Numbered from the stretch's first letter, positions 1 to 12,233 are shown. The stretch is DNA of 64,000 nucleotides from Cyrtodaria siliqua (GCA_037043455.1 JAWPHD010001293.1:272844-336843), one strand, 5' to 3'. The notes: generated by a model not told the origin, from the sequence alone. A program made the numbers and translations.

Positions 1-250
1 AGTTACTGTCATAAATACATTACGTCCATGTAATACACAATATTTACTGTTATAAATACATCACGACCATGTAATACACAATATTTACTGTTATAAATAC
101 ATCACGACCATGTAATACACAATAGTTACTGTTATACATACATCAGTTAACTCTACTAGTACTCCATAATTAGCAATAATATACAAATAAAATCATTCAT
201 ATTAAAGTAATGACCATGTAATACACAAAAGTTACTGTCATAAATAGACT
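1..250. repeat. Short tandem repeat, about 47-bp unit
   Basis: Nearly three copies of a unit containing 'catgtaatacacaat' and 'ttactgttataaatacat' fill the first 140 bases. A longer derivative that includes 'actccataattagcaa' recurs at about 128-180 and 228-290. The array probably continues beyond the window start. No coding content is seen. Confidence 0.85.
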
Positions 251-840
251 ATTTAACGCTACCAGTTACTCCATAATTAGCAATTGTAAAAGCAACAACA
301 TCACAATTTGGCTAAACATCGACACCTTCTATAAGGTATCGACAAAATATCATCATAAAATGCATTATCATATATGTGTACATTATCATATATGTGTCTG
401 TTACAATATCGTGGTGATAAATAAATATATAAAATTGCTCAATTCTATGTTTCAGATATAATTTCCATCTTTACTGTCATCGCATTATCCACATAGACAC
501 ATGCAATGTAGCAATTATTAATTAAATTACATTATTTTTACGAGAAATCCCATCCCCGCCCATGCATTGACACACAATGTCGACTTATTATATGCATAGC
601 AACCTTGCTTTTATAAAGATGTGTTTCTGCAATACAAAGAAAACAGTTACATATATTATTAAAGATTCAAGTGTATTCATCATTTAGCAGGTAAATTAAG
701 AAACTTATTTTAGAAGCGTCAAGCCAAAACAGAAACTAACCCGCAAAATAACGGCAAAATTACACTACAAAACAGTTTAGCAAAACTCTATCCAGGTGCT
801 CAGGTCATATAATAATGTATCTGTGTCGATTAAAAGTAAA
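251..840. other. AT-rich spacer, no gene seen
   Basis: I see no supportable gene. A small direct duplication of 'cattatcatatatgtgt' lies at about 362-397. The remainder is A/T-rich sequence without long open frames. Confidence 0.6.
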
Positions 841-844
841 TGTT

Positions 845-1115
845 TATTCACAGGTTCTTAATAAAATACCCGTGTTTGAATATGCGTAAACTGAATTATG
901 AGTTGGTAACTCTCAATTCGGCTCTCAGTTTTGGGGTTTAGTCCGGGTGGTTAAAGTCGTTTATATTGTGTCTATAGAGTTTGGATTTTCGAAATATATA
1001 AGTTATATATACTCGTATATACAAGAGTCCTCGTCTTCAGTACTTTTTGAAACGGGGTACATATGTTGTACAATTTGACTGTTGTTGGTGGAACATCTAC
1101 TAAAGACGTTTTAAA
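845..1115 (+). repeat. Dispersed repeat family R1, copy 1
   Basis: The segment containing 'tctatagagtttggat' and 'gagttggtaactc' recurs in inverted orientation at about 52660-52850 and in direct orientation at about 57400-57600. The three copies are diverged but clearly collinear. No protein frame is shared, so this looks like a non-coding interspersed repeat of unknown class. Confidence 0.7.
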
Positions 1116-1139
1116 GAAAGTGTACACACTTCTGGAACA

Positions 1140-2310
1140 ACTCTGATTGTGTGTCGGTTTTTATTTATTTTTATTCTTTTTTCATGTTTTTTTTTGTTGT
1201 TCTTGCTATTTTTTTTTGTTTGGTGGTGTGATATGGTGGTGTGATGTGGTGGGGTGGTTTGGTATGAGTGTAGAAATTCTTAAAGAGTAATTATATATGG
1301 AAGCACTTTATTTCAAAATAAGTAAGCCATAGGCCCATGTGATCATACAATATATACATATACACAGACGTAGCAAGATTCGTACATACATGTATATTAC
1401 ATATCAGATGCAAGGGATATACAAAGTTACCCTGTTTACTTCTTACTTGAGAACAAACGACGAACACACAAACAAACAATCAGCCTGAAACAAAACAAAA
1501 CAAAACAAACAAAAAATATATAGTACATGAACATGTCTTAATTTGCAATTCAGAATTCACGGAGAAGGTGACTATACATGTAGAGATAAATTAATGTGTT
1601 GATTGTAGATAACCATATTCTTGCTATGCACATAAAAGCACATAAACACCCAATTAAAACAGGATCAAGATCTTCAAACGTGGCTTACCACCACACCACG
1701 AATAAGTAAAAAGAAAACGAGTAAAATTACACATAATTATACATGACTATTTGGCAAAATCACACACAATTCTACAATTGAACCATGGAATTACAAATAA
1801 TTGAAAACATGGAATTTCAAATACATCAGATCAATTCATTGTTACTGTTTTTTTTTATTTCAAATGATTTAAAAATATACACACTCAGATTTTTAATTTC
1901 ATTTTCATTTTAGCGGTAAAAAAATCTTTTAATTTGAACTTGCTCGTTCGATTCCAAAAATGCTTTTTAAATATATATTTTTCGAATATCTTTAAAAAGA
2001 TCGCATTCTCAAATGAAATGAAATTCTTCTTCAATCTTGTTGCAGTGGATACATATTCTATCTTCTACTGGTATACTTCTATTTACATATGTATGCAAAC
2101 AATAGTATGGGACATCCTTAAAGCTACTGAGTCCCTATATCAATCGATTTCTTCTTTGTAGGCGTGTCTTTATTTGTAACTTCATGTTCACCAGCTCATG
2201 TCGAAATCGGGTATTTAAGCGAACAAATATAGCGCATGCAATCATTTACTGTATATACATCGACCAGTGCACATCGTACCTATACACAGGTAACAGTAAT
2301 TTTTACCAAA
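1140..2310. other. Low-complexity and AT-rich spacer
   Basis: Bases 1150-1265 are T/G-rich (runs of t, 'ggtggtgtgatatggtgg'). Bases 1265-2310 are AT-rich with only short shadow frames. Nothing recognisable as a gene. Confidence 0.55.
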
Positions 2311-2318
2311 AAAAAAGT

Positions 2319-2393
2319 GAGCCTCTTTCGGGGCTCGAACACACGACCATCTGATTTCAAGTCCTGTGTTCTATCCACTGAACTACAACGCTA
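2319..2393 (-). repeat. tRNA-like Pol III head (pseudo-tRNA or SINE remnant)
   Basis: On the minus strand there is an A-box-like 'tagttcagtgg', an anticodon-loop-like 'cttgaaa' (a Ser-UGA type triplet) and a B-box-like 'gtgttcgagcc', followed by a run of T. The acceptor and anticodon stems do not pair well, so it is unlikely to be a working tRNA. A tRNA-derived SINE head is the better reading. Confidence 0.6.
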
Positions 2394-2665
2394 CTTGAGA
2401 ACATAGTATACTAACTACCATATATTATGAGGCAAAGTAACTTAACATATTTGAACGCAACTAAAGATGGATCAATAAATATGCAGTCCATATTGTCGCA
2501 CGTGTAAATAAACATTGCTTGGTGTAATACTTTATCTTATCAATATCGTCTCAAATCAACCATATATCGACTTGTTATTTAGCGCTTGATGAGTTTGTGT
2601 GCGCGCTCTTGTTATTACGTAATGCCTATTTAGTGTTAAAAATACTACAAAATACCAATAAATAG

Positions 2666-2751
2666 TAGTGGTCTAGATGTTCAGCGTACATCTTTCAAAT
2701 CTTACAAGTGCAAGTCTGTGGTTCAAATCCCGTTCCGGGCAGCTATTTTTT
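2666..2751 (+). repeat. tRNA-like Pol III head (pseudo-tRNA or SINE remnant)
   Basis: A B-box-like 'ggttcaaatccc' is preceded at roughly tRNA spacing by 'ggtctagatg' and followed by a T run at 2744-2751 that could terminate Pol III. The acceptor stem does not close, so I treat this as a decayed tRNA-like element. Confidence 0.4.
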
Positions 2752-3594
2752 TATCACATATATTCTGGAGCCGTATATTTATTGATGTTACCTGTACGGA
2801 GGCTAAATAAAATGTGAAATTTTACGTATCGATTTCTCCTTATATACCTACTTTGGGGTGTTCGTCGATTTGAAACTACTTCACACGTGACTCATTCATA
2901 TTCATGAGTTATTACCAGTTAAAATAGGGACTGTACAGCTTTAAGTGGTAAAGATTTGGCGTAGGCCCAATGAATGTAACTGCGCATGCTCCAATGCACA
3001 ACATTATCGCGCGTTTTCTAACGAGAGTCAAAACAAGTCTTTTGCTAATGACAATAAAGTTCAACGTAAACTGGTAAACACGTGTTTGTTTTTTAATATC
3101 AAGAGTTATTTCCATGTATTAGGTGAACACACTTTTCATGGCGTCTAAACAAAACCTCTGAAAAGCATAACATAGAATATTCAAACGTTGTACCCTTTTA
3201 TAGATTAATTTAACGATGCAATTATTTTGTTTCTATTAAAAAACTAGCAATTTGTGTAGAAGAAAACAGTTTGTATAGAGGAAAATAACATATAAACGTA
3301 ACCACTAATTTTAATAGTGTATTGTTAATTTCGGTATCATCAATTATAAAGCAATGGATGAAAACATTAAACATAAACAGAAGTGACAAATGAGGTTTCC
3401 ACCCTAATTGATGCCCTAACAGCCGAAGAGCATAATTGTAATCTATGCTTTATCTTTCAATTAACGCTAATAACATATACTGAAAAGGAACAGAATTCAC
3501 AAAATGGCATGTAAGAAAGTAAATCTGATTGAGGGTGTGCATTAGAAACCTCCTGGCCTGCCGTTCAAGACTCAAATCATGGCAACTATGTTCT

Positions 3595-3855
3595 ATTCTA
3601 TTTGAAGGGCGGCATATAGTAGTCGCACCGTCCCTCCGTCAGTCCGTCAGTCAGTCCGTACAATCGTGTCCGGTCAATAACTCAGGCATTCCTGGACGGA
3701 TTTTCAAATAACTTGGCACAAGTACTCCACATAACAAGACGACGTGTCATGTACAAAATCCATGTCCGTTGCTCTAAGGTCAAGGTCACACTTAGAGGTC
3801 AAATGTCAAAACCACTTCATGAGCATTTGTCACTTACAGTGACATTTCTAGTTGT
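3595..3855 (+). repeat. Dispersed repeat with (GTCC/GTCAGTCC)n core
   Basis: Starts with 'gggcggcatatagtagtc', passes through a 'ccgtcagtccgtcagtcagtc' type run, and continues into 'aggtcaaggtcacactta'. The combination of a GTCC-rich run and 'aggtcaaggtcaca' is typical of a common non-coding mollusc interspersed repeat. Related GTCC runs occur at about 23700, 39455, 60705 and 63920. Confidence 0.55.
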
Positions 3856-4067
3856 TTACTATAATAACAGTGTATAATGTAAATAGAATTATCAATGCAA
3901 GCTGGGTCTCTACCAACAACTTATGTTTAATTTTAAATCAGTTATTCCATTTTTTAAAAGGTGCATTGGATATTTGAATTGCTGGAGGCTAAACAGCTGT
4001 ATAGTTATGCATCACCCGAGATACACGTGTTTCATCTCATACGCTCTTGTTTTCGATTCTGACGTGA

Positions 4068-4203
4068 GGTATACAGTACTGCCTCTATCCAGTAAAAATG
4101 GGGTGGTCTGCCTCTACCCGATAAAAGTCGACCGTCATATATGGCCTAACATGTGCTAAAAGTTACGTAACATATCATTCAAACAAACATATAAATCGTA
4201 TTT
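4068..4203 (+). repeat. 5'-truncated tRNA-derived SINE tail
   Basis: Collinear with about 32256-32386: a 'tacagtactg...ctatccag' core, then 'tcgaccgtcatatat', then a tail rich in 'caaacaaaca'. The other copy has a tRNA-like head. This one lacks it and is therefore a 5'-truncated SINE copy. Confidence 0.65.
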
Positions 4204-4636
4204 CTAAAACCAAAACGTCAAAATTACAACACAATACGTTCACATTTATTTTCATAAACAAATCAACATTCGTAACCACAATAACAAACTCATTTGTAAT
4301 ATTTTAACAGTTGAATACTTCACAATACTAAATAACATGCAATTAGTAAGCATTTTTATTATTAATGGCTTTGTTGTTTTGATATAATGTAGAATAAAAT
4401 GTTAAGTGATTACAAAGGTAGAATAGAATGCAGTGTTTACAGAAAACATATTATCACAAACAGTTACTCTGAACATCTAATGTATACTATTTTTCTTTTT
4501 CTTCGTAGTTTCTTCATCTTGTTTTTATTCTTCTACACATTATTTCTATTTTCTGAATATTATTTATATTTTTGTTTGTTGCTTCTTTCTTACTCTTCGT
4601 CGTCGTTCTTACAGCTCCAGATGCGCTTTCAGCCCA

Positions 4637-5500
4637 ATGCGTGTTGTTCTCACGAACAAACAAAACATGACGTATTTAAATTTACAAATGCGTCTTCTTA
4701 AAAACAGGTTTTGGACAATGAAATTAGAATTACCTATAGATATACAGCTTAAACTATTTGACACTATGTCTGCACCTATATTGTTATATTATTCTGAAAT
4801 TTGTGGTTTTGAAAATATTGAAAATATTGACAACATTGAATCCTTTCATTTTAAATATTGCAAATCAATTCTTAAAGTTAAGGGGTGTACACCAAAAAGT
4901 ATGGTATTTGGGAAATTGGGTAGATTCCCTTTGATTATTTTCTGCACCACCTAGATTCTGCTACTATTTATCATTCTCAATGGTTAAATAGTATTAGAAC
5001 AACTATGTTAAACTGTAATCTGGATGATATTTGGTCAAATCAATTCACACAAACAATCAATGTCAATGTTAAAAAATAAGGTGAAGGAAACATTTAAAAA
5101 ACAATAATTACTGTCGTGGAGGGATTTACTTGATACACAAAGTAAATGTCTAAACTATAGAATGTATAAAACAAACTATAAAATTGAAAATTATCTGTCA
5201 GTTTGAGATTCTTCACTTTACTTTATATTTGTAGATTCAGGTGTATGAACCATCGAAGCAAATTGAATACGGCCGCTTTTTTAAAGTCCTTAGACACAAT
5301 AGAAAATGTATTATATGTGACACTGGTGAAATAGGCGATGAATTTCATTATTTTTTCACATGTTTCTTTTTTTAAAAATCTTAGAAAACACTATTTACCT
5401 TACGATAGCATTAACAACCCAAACTCAAACAAATATAGTAATTTAATGAATAGTGGTGATAAAGCTATCCTTACCAGACTGGCTTGCTTCTGAAAACAGA
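4637..5500 (+). pseudogene. LINE reverse transcriptase 3' remnant
   Basis: The frame at 4637-4954 reads like the region downstream of the catalytic RT core of a non-LTR retrotransposon polyprotein: 'LPIDIQLKLFDTM', 'PILLYYSEICGFEN', 'FHFKYCKSILKV'. After a frameshift at about 4945 further fragments appear in other frames, including a 'CDTGEIGDEFHYFFTC'-like Cys/His segment at about 5318-5365. Several stops interrupt it. The catalytic RT core and endonuclease are missing, so this is a dead 5'-truncated copy. It belongs to a different family from the 9.2-13.5 kb LINE, judging by unlike C-terminal sequence. Confidence 0.75.
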
Positions 5501-5628
5501 TTGTTTCTCATTTTGATAATATTTGTAAATAATTTGTAATGCTCTCATTTTAGTCTCTATGAAACTTTTTTTACCTTACGTTTGTTTTACAAAACATATT
5601 CTCAAACAATTATAGTAATTTAACAATG

Positions 5629-5821
5629 AATAATATGCAATGGCTGTTTTTAGGAAAATGATTTCTTTGTGCGATGTAATTTAACAGTTTAACAGTTTAT
5701 TGTTTATTCATGTCCCCAGCAGGGGAATGTGAAATTACAAGCGATACAAATTATATATAATATATAAAGTTACATCGCACAAAGAAATTATTTTCTCATA
5801 AACAGTCATTGCATATTATTG
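5629..5821. repeat. Fold-back inverted repeat, about 53-bp arms
   Basis: Arms at 5629-5681 and 5769-5821 are inverted copies (core 'atttctttgtgcgatgtaa') separated by about 87 bases that include 'gtccccagcaggggaat'. It overlaps the start of a longer dispersed repeat that reappears at 28909. Confidence 0.8.
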
Positions 5822-6115
5822 TCAGGCGTCAAACAAGAAAAAGACCAGTAAAAGCAAATGAAATTTATTTCGAGACAGAATGATGCAGCTTGAAATTTAG
5901 TGGAACAGTTTTCCTTTTATGACTATCCATAGTAAACAATGTTAAATGACATGGTAGATAACTGCGAAACTGCTTGTCATAAAGTCCTACCAATAACATG
6001 TAAGACAAGTAAGGTATCAAGACTCAGGACATAAAAAACAGAAACTATTGGTTCAGCAGTTTTATTCCAAATGGTCTGCACACAATCCAACAGCATAAAC
6101 ATTCATTGACCAGTA
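5766..6115 (+). mobile_element. MITE relative, copy lacking its left terminus
   Basis: Collinear with 28909-29279 ('ttgaaatttagtggaacag', 'aatccaacagcataaac'). The right end reads 'tcattgacc', matching only the outer part of the perfect terminal inverted repeat of the second copy. No left terminus is present, so this is a degraded copy of the 28723-29279 element. Confidence 0.7.
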
Positions 6116-6273
6116 TATATATCCCTTTGTTATTTCTTTTCTTTTTGTGAGGAGACTTCACAGAAATCTGATTTAATCATTTTCCAAACTGTCTTTTCTA
6201 TTCTCCATATCGGCGGGGGCATATCCACAGACCCCATTAGACTATGTTAAACATCAGATCTATGCTGTCAATT

Positions 6274-6451
6274 AGGCATAGCTGCGCCCCCGATTTTTGC
6301 CCCTAAATTGTAATATATAAAAATTAAAAAACACACGCTTGTATGCAAGTATGGAGAACCGGTTAAAGTCACTCTATACTTGCATACAAACGTGTTCTTT
6401 TAATTTTCCTATATTACAATTTAGTGGCAAACATCAGGGGTGTAGCTAGAC
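6274..6451. mobile_element. Fold-back MITE, about 178 bp
   Basis: Two long inverted arms meet at a short centre around 6355-6370. They carry 'taaattgtaatata', 'cttgtatgcaagtat' and an outer 'tagctgcgcccc / ggggtgtagcta'. No coding capacity. The outer motif resembles hAT-like ends of the kind seen at 40000-40306, but facing the other way. Confidence 0.75.
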
Positions 6452-6721
6452 ACAATTGACATTGTATCTTCAATGTATTGAATACTGATATTGTGCGTTT
6501 AATAAACCTATATTTTTAATCTCTCGTCAAACTTTATTTAAATATAAACTTCATATAAAGTGAATGCACATCAAAACTTTAAATCAGCTAAAACCTAGCG
6601 AAGACCTAAATACGATATATATGATCTAAACATTGTTTGAAACCTAACTGACAAAAAGAGCATGGCTCTAATTTCCCTTTATAGGTACGCTACTGATCTG
6701 ATAGACCAGTTCATATATATA

Positions 6722-7707
6722 CGAGGGTCATTCAATAAGTTCTGTCACTAACGCGTTTTAAAAATTATGTGCTCGTTGGGAGTGTTGATGTTTGGTACCA
6801 AATGAAAGAAAGTTTCAATACCATTCTATTGATGGTAAAATGAATGCTATATCTTTTGTGTGATGAAAGTAATGGAACATTTAATATACATCACTTAAAC
6901 ATACTGAGGCATTTTCGTCCTGTGTTTATTTCAGGTATGTTAACTGTTACTTTTTTAAATGCCAGTTTCTCTTTAAGTACTTGTCGAAGACCTTTGAAAT
7001 TTCTCATACATTACCAGTTATATCTGTGCATTACAAGATTCAGAATTTAAGCATGGTAGATGAAAAGGCATTGTCTTAGAAATTAACATTTCAAGCTAAC
7101 ATGTAAAATTAATTTAATGATAAATGGACATTAAATGGAATAGCGTTTTTGGATGATCAATATTTTCACTAAACACTAACAAAATTCTACAATAATGTGT
7201 TGAATATGTAATTTAAACACTGAAGGGCTAGGATTTGTAAACAAAAATGAAAACATAGTAATACCATGAGAATAATTACGACATTTAAAAGATATTATAA
7301 CAATTCCGTAAACAAAATGAAGAAAATCAGTGTTATTTCCGCTAAAATTAAGGGATATGCATTCACTCATATCTGGTTTACAGCAGAACTTTCCGAATTC
7401 TCGACAATCATTTTCATGGATTATAGGCGAATAACAACAGATGGCGTACAAGAAAATTTAAAAGCATAGAATTATTCAAATAATTTGTACAACGTTTTGT
7501 AACAAGGACATTTTCAGAGATGCCAGTATCCAAAAGGTGTGGTAGGGGGAGGTAATTCAGGGGTATAAATAACCGGATTTTTATCATTTTTGTTGTAGAA
7601 TTTAAGAGAGCGAACCCAGTAGTACTATAAATACACTACTTTATCTCAGTGTAATATCCAATTCAAAGGATATATGCCTAGTGACAGAACTTTTTGAAGC
7701 ACCCTCG
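6722..7707. mobile_element. Non-autonomous mariner-like element, copy 1
   Basis: Terminal inverted repeats of about 28 bp ('cgagggtcattcaataag' at the left, its inverse with few mismatches at the right) are flanked by TA at 6720-6721 and 7708-7709, as expected for Tc1/mariner insertion. The interior carries no transposase: short frames show no DD[D/E] catalytic block. A second copy of similar length is at 26575-27571. Confidence 0.88.
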
Positions 7708-7874
7708 TATATATATATTATCGAATGTTGCCGTAGTGAGTTCAAATTCTCTCCCTTTATTATATTTACTGAATTCACAGTATCCCCAAGATCCGGCAAC
7801 TTTCATTGTCACTAAATAATGTGGCTTATTAATGGTATGTGTCAAGCCTTATTTGGGATATTACGTATTTTCAG

Positions 7875-8448
7875 GCGTTTACAAGATTTTCCCCAGGGAT
7901 ACTGATGGTTTCGAGGTTCGCTGTGACATGACAACAAGTGGGGATGGGTGGACAGTTATAAAACGTCGAATTAGCGATTCAGACTTCTACAAAAACTGGG
8001 TCGAATACCAAAAGGCTTCGGAGATCTGACCACTAACTTCTATCTCGGTAATGAAAAAAATCACTCCATAACATCACAGGGTGTGTACCAGTTGCGCGTT
8101 GAAATGATTGGTCCGGCTGATGAGGTGCGGTATGCACAGTATAAAGTGTTCGCTATCGGAGATGCTGGAAGCAAATATAAATTACTGATGGGGGAGTATA
8201 GCGGCGATGCAGGCGATGGGCTTACATATCACAATGACATGAAGTTTTCTACAAGGGACCAAGACAACGACGATTAGGAGAAGTAGTGTGTCATGTCCTT
8301 TACATGTACTTGGTGGTATAATGCCTGCCATAAATCCAATCCCAACGGTCTATATGGAAACAAGGAGTTTGGTAAAGGCATAACTTGGGAACCCTTCACA
8401 ACATACGATAAGACATTAAAATCGGTAGAGATGAAGATAAGACGCTTG
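7875..8448 (+). pseudogene. Fibrinogen-related (FReD/ficolin-like) domain pseudogene
   Basis: A splice-acceptor-like 'gtattttcag' precedes a fibrinogen C-terminal domain that can be followed almost end to end: 'GVYKIFPRDTDGFEVRCDM', 'GDGWTVIKRR', 'YQLRVEM', 'YKLLMGEYSGDAGDGLTYHN', 'MKFSTRDQDND', 'WWYNACH', 'NPNGLYG', 'GITWEPF' and 'SVEMKIRR'. Such domains form secreted lectin-like proteins used in molluscan recognition of microbes. This copy is broken. A single-base deletion at about 8010 shifts the frame, and TAG stops at about 8274 and 8283 fall inside the calcium/Cys region. No upstream signal-peptide exon is found. The 48-bp satellite begins about 100 bases downstream. Relic status is well supported, though sequencing errors cannot be excluded. 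Confidence 0.85.
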
Positions 8449-8555
8449 TACACGCCTGAAAATAGACGTTTTATAAATACCTACCAGCTATATTTTAGTG
8501 TCTGCATGTTGATTTGTTTGTGTGTCTTTTTTTTAGTAAATTTGATCAGTTTCTA

Positions 8556-9176
8556 TGAAGAATGTTTCTTATCGGGGACAGTTATTGTGAAGTTATTGTT
8601 AACTATAAGCAATGTTTTTATCGGGGAAAGTTATTGTAAAGTTATTGTTAACTACTCTAAGGAATGTTTCTATCGGGGACAGTTATTGCGAAGTTATTGT
8701 TAACTATAAGGAATGGTTTTATCGGGAACAGTTATTGAAAAGTTATTGTTAATTCTAAGGAATGCTTTTATCGGGGACAGTTAATGTAAATTTATTGTTA
8801 ACTCTAAGGAATGTTTTTATCGGGGAAAGTTATTGTACATTTATTGTTAACTATAAGGAATGTTTTTATCGGGGACACTTATTGTGAAGTTATTGTTAAC
8901 TATAAAGAATGCTTTTATCTGGGACAGTTATTGTGCAGTTATTGTTAACTACAAACAATGTTTTTATCGGGGACAGTTATTGTGAAGGTATTGTTAACTA
9001 TAAGTCTAGTTATGTTTTTTATCTGGGACAGTTATTGTGAAGTTATTGTTAACTATAAGGAATGTTTTTACCTGGGACAGTTATTGTGAAATTATTGTTA
9101 ACTATAAGGAATGTTTTTATCGTGGACAGTTATTGTGAAGTTATTGTTAACTATAAAGAATGTTTTTTATCGGGGA
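8556..9176. repeat. 48-49 bp satellite, left segment
   Basis: About 13 tandem units of the type 'gaatgtttttatcggggaca' + 'gttattgtgaagttattg' + 'ttaactataa'. The array is interrupted by the LINE insertion and resumes at 13497. Open frames in it are by-products of the repeat. Each unit carries a GTTAAC palindrome. Confidence 0.95.
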
Positions 9177-9666
9177 CATATATCATCTTTAATTCCTCCA
9201 AGTTAATGAAGATTATACAAATGAAACAGAATGCAACATATATACAGAGAGCAAGCACAATACAACATGAACATAATGCAGGAAAATAAATGAGAACAAA
9301 ATAAGTCATTCATATTAAGTGAAAGAAATGAGATATTAACAATATCATATGCATTTATCTTATATCGAAACAATGTTTCAAGACATATTGCTGCGACAAA
9401 CGAAGTTTGTGAATCAGCACACGGTTAATTATAGAACGTCCGTTGTTGAATTAAGATTCACAACAGACTCCGAATTTTACGGACAGTTGCAGCACGCAAA
9501 GTGTGTACAAGATACTAGCACAATAATTCCAAAGTTTTTTTTTTGTGAGATCATTTTAAAATCACTGATACTTTTCAGGATTGTTCTGGCAGGTAATACG
9601 CAATGTTAATAGAGTGAACAATTAACAGGAATATATATTGTTGATGCAAGTTGCATTTAATATCAT
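9177..9666 (-). other. LINE 3' UTR
   Basis: The roughly 490 bases between the RT frame stop and the satellite carry no protein-like frame on either strand. They end at the junction with the satellite repeat. No long poly(A) is visible, and the terminal bases on the minus strand read '...gatgatata'. Confidence 0.6.
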
Positions 9667-11076
9667 TTAGTCGGAAAAGTTATCAACTAGTAGCACGTTT
9701 GACAGGTTGTCGTCAACCATTCCTAGCATATACAACGTGAATTGTTCATAGTCTACTGTTTTCAACATGTTATACAATGGTACACCAAACTTTATTGACA
9801 CTTCTTCAAAATAGAAATTACGTATTGTAGTGATGCCAGGAAGTTTACACTCTGTTAGTAGATGTTTCAGCTCATCACTCGTTTCATGGTCACATTTGGA
9901 GCAGGAAGTCTGAGTTTGTGGTCGGCAAATAATTTTCGCCAAGAATGTCATCAATTCCAACGAGTTGGGAGTTTCTATGGCGACTCGCCATATGTTAGCC
10001 TGGGTCATTGTTGAGTGTAAAACTCGGAATCTTTTAAAGTCATCACAGGATGCCATGCGAGTGAGCCACTTCGATTCTTCGTATTTGTAAATTGAAGCAT
10101 TACACATTCGCTTCCATTGAAATTTAGACGCGAACAGGCCGGTCACAAGAAACTCGTTCATAACCGAGTATAACTCGTATTTGTTTAAAATCTCCACTAT
10201 GTCAGGAATGAAACCGAGTTTTGTGTTCGTGCAATTACCTAAGTACTGAAAAGTTCGACTGAGAAATACATGTTTTACTAAGTCTGATGATTTTGATCGG
10301 CACAATGAACCCAAAAAGTTAAGCTTCTGCATGTCTATGTAAGCTTCTATACTCGTGAAGCCTAACATTCCCGTTACCATATCTGATCGCGTTAAATAAG
10401 GTAGTCCTTGAGCTGATTTGAGACAGAAATGATGGATAACTTCAAGCTGGTTAACGTTTGATTGTGAAATGCTATTCCAGAGCTCGCACCCGAAGAGCGC
10501 ACGTGGTAAAACAACTGACGAGTATAGCTTAGCAGCTGTGATTGGATTAAGACCATTGTAATGTATTCCACTATTGATAAGTGACAAAAATGTGCCTCTC
10601 GCAGATTGCTTAATGTCGTCAATGTTTGCTGGATATTTGACGTGCAGGGACTGTGTGATACCAAGATGTTTGTTTTCCTTCACTTCTGTCAATCTTATGT
10701 TTGAGTAGGTAAATACGTGATTTTGAGTATTAGTTAGTCTTTGATGTGGAGACAATACCATAGCCGCGCACTTTGATGCGTTATACATGAATCGCCATTT
10801 ATTTGCGTAATTGTTGCATATTGTGAGCATCTCGTCTATTCCACGCTTCGTGAGAGACAGCAGTACAATATCGTCTGCCTGTGTTGGCGCGCAGAGTGAG
10901 ATGCCGTCTAACTTGAGGCCATGTCCACACGAGTCCAGTAGTTGCAGCAGTTCGTCTATGTACACCGTGTAAAGGAACGGGGACATAATGCTACCTTGTC
11001 TGGTACCTTGTTCTACGTTAAGTGTGCCTGATAACAAGCCATTACAGAATACTCTACTTGAAATCCCGATGAACAT
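9667..11076 (-). pseudogene. LINE reverse transcriptase, catalytic core to C-terminus
   Basis: This open frame of 469 codons is the C-terminal two thirds of a LINE ORF2 product. Early in it lie 'GTLNVEQGTRQGSIMSPFLY' (RT motif with the conserved RQGS..SP..F) and 'TQADDIVLLS' (the catalytic ADD box). The thumb-like region follows, with 'KHLGI' and 'LPRALFGCELW'. Near the C-terminus a Cys/His knuckle reads 'CSKCDHETSDELKHLLTEC'. It would copy element RNA at a nicked target. The frame is entered by frameshift from the upstream RT segment, so a full-length product cannot be made. The stop is at the 9667 end. Confidence 0.85.
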
Positions 11077-11513
11077 GTGTGCGATGATCCTCAGCAGCTT
11101 TCCCCTGATGCCCTAGTGATATAGCTTGTATATCAGGCCATTGATCCACACTCGATCGAAAGCTTGTATAGCGTCCATAAAGACTACATATAGTTGTTTA
11201 TTCTTTCCCAGCAATAGAAGCGGCATTCTTGAAAAATAAAAGAGAGCATTTTACTACTTTTGCCTTTTCGGAAACCATGCTGATAAGGGTGGAGTTTGTA
11301 AATCCTTGATTTTCTAATCTGCATAGAATTAACTTTTCGAAGAGTTTTGAGATGACAGGTAGCAGCGAAATGGCCCTGTAGTTATTGGGATCTATTGTTG
11401 TTTTTCCCGTGCCTTTATGCAGTGTTACTATTATGCCTTGTTTAAATTTACGGGGTATATATTCTGTCTTCAGTATTTAATTAAATAAATGGGTTAAGCA
11501 CACAACAATACTG
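11077..11513 (-). pseudogene. LINE reverse transcriptase N-terminal part, frameshifted
   Basis: Between the two long open frames the minus strand still encodes early RT motifs in mixed frames: a 'NYRAISLLPVISKLFEKL' block at about 11340-11400 and a 'QAFDRVW'-like block at about 11140-11165. At least two frame changes and a stop lie between them. This is where the ORF2 frame is broken, and it shows that the copy is inactive. Confidence 0.8.
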
Positions 11514-12233
11514 TTACCGCCATATTTTATATGTTGATATTGTCATAGGAAGAACTTTTTCCGAGTGGAAGTGAGTCGATAATTTTTGAAGCTCTTCAGT
11601 AGTTATCGGACTAGTTATAAATGATAGTTTAAAACTGGTTTCGTCGTTGTCTTTTTCAAGAAATTGTTTAACACTTGTGTCAACGTGGCTTTTAAACTCT
11701 TCGTCGAATGTGTCTATTTCGGAAAACGAATAGAGATCTTCAAAATAAGTGCGCCAGCCTTCTGCTACTTTATGAGAGTCTTTCTCTATAGTGTCGTTGA
11801 ATTTAATTTCACTCCCTTTCGTCGCTTTCTTCTTTGATTTTCTCGAGTTTATAGCTTTCCAAAAACATTTTTGATCCAGTTCTGCAAGTGTATCTATCCG
11901 TTCGAATTCATCTCTTTCAAACTGTGCCGCCGATTGCCTTAAGTTGCGCCGAAAATCTTTTTTCGTTTCTTTATACTTTAGGTAAGATGGTGAACAGTGT
12001 CGTTTTCCCTCCGTAATCCAGTTGGATCTATAATGTCTCATTTTCGTGTGCAAATCTTTGACTGCCGAGGTCCAATAGAGTTTTAAGTGCTTCTTAAATT
12101 TTCTCTTTGAAATATGGCATTTTGCTGCATTTTGCAGACACAGTACAAGCTGGTCATAGGCGTCATCAATGTTGTTGTAATCGATATTGTCGTTGTTCAA
12201 GGTTTCTTGTATTTTGTTTTTATAACTGTTCAT
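11514..12233 (-). pseudogene. LINE ORF2 linker between endonuclease and RT
   Basis: A charged 239-codon open frame rich in Lys, Arg, Asp and Glu. It includes 'YWTSAVKDLHTKMRHYRSNW' and 'CFWKAINSRKSKK', the type of sequence that joins the APE endonuclease to the RT palm in Jockey/CR1-like LINEs. It has no catalytic motif. Frame breaks at both ends separate it from the endonuclease frame and from the RT frame. Confidence 0.75.

Noticed and set aside
2319..2751. Two genuine tRNA genes
   Set aside because: A- and B-box-like motifs exist, but acceptor and anticodon stems do not pair, so SINE heads or pseudo-tRNAs are more likely.
10392..10664. Second minus-strand frame inside the LINE RT
   Set aside because: It is a shadow of the RT frame with no domain of its own.
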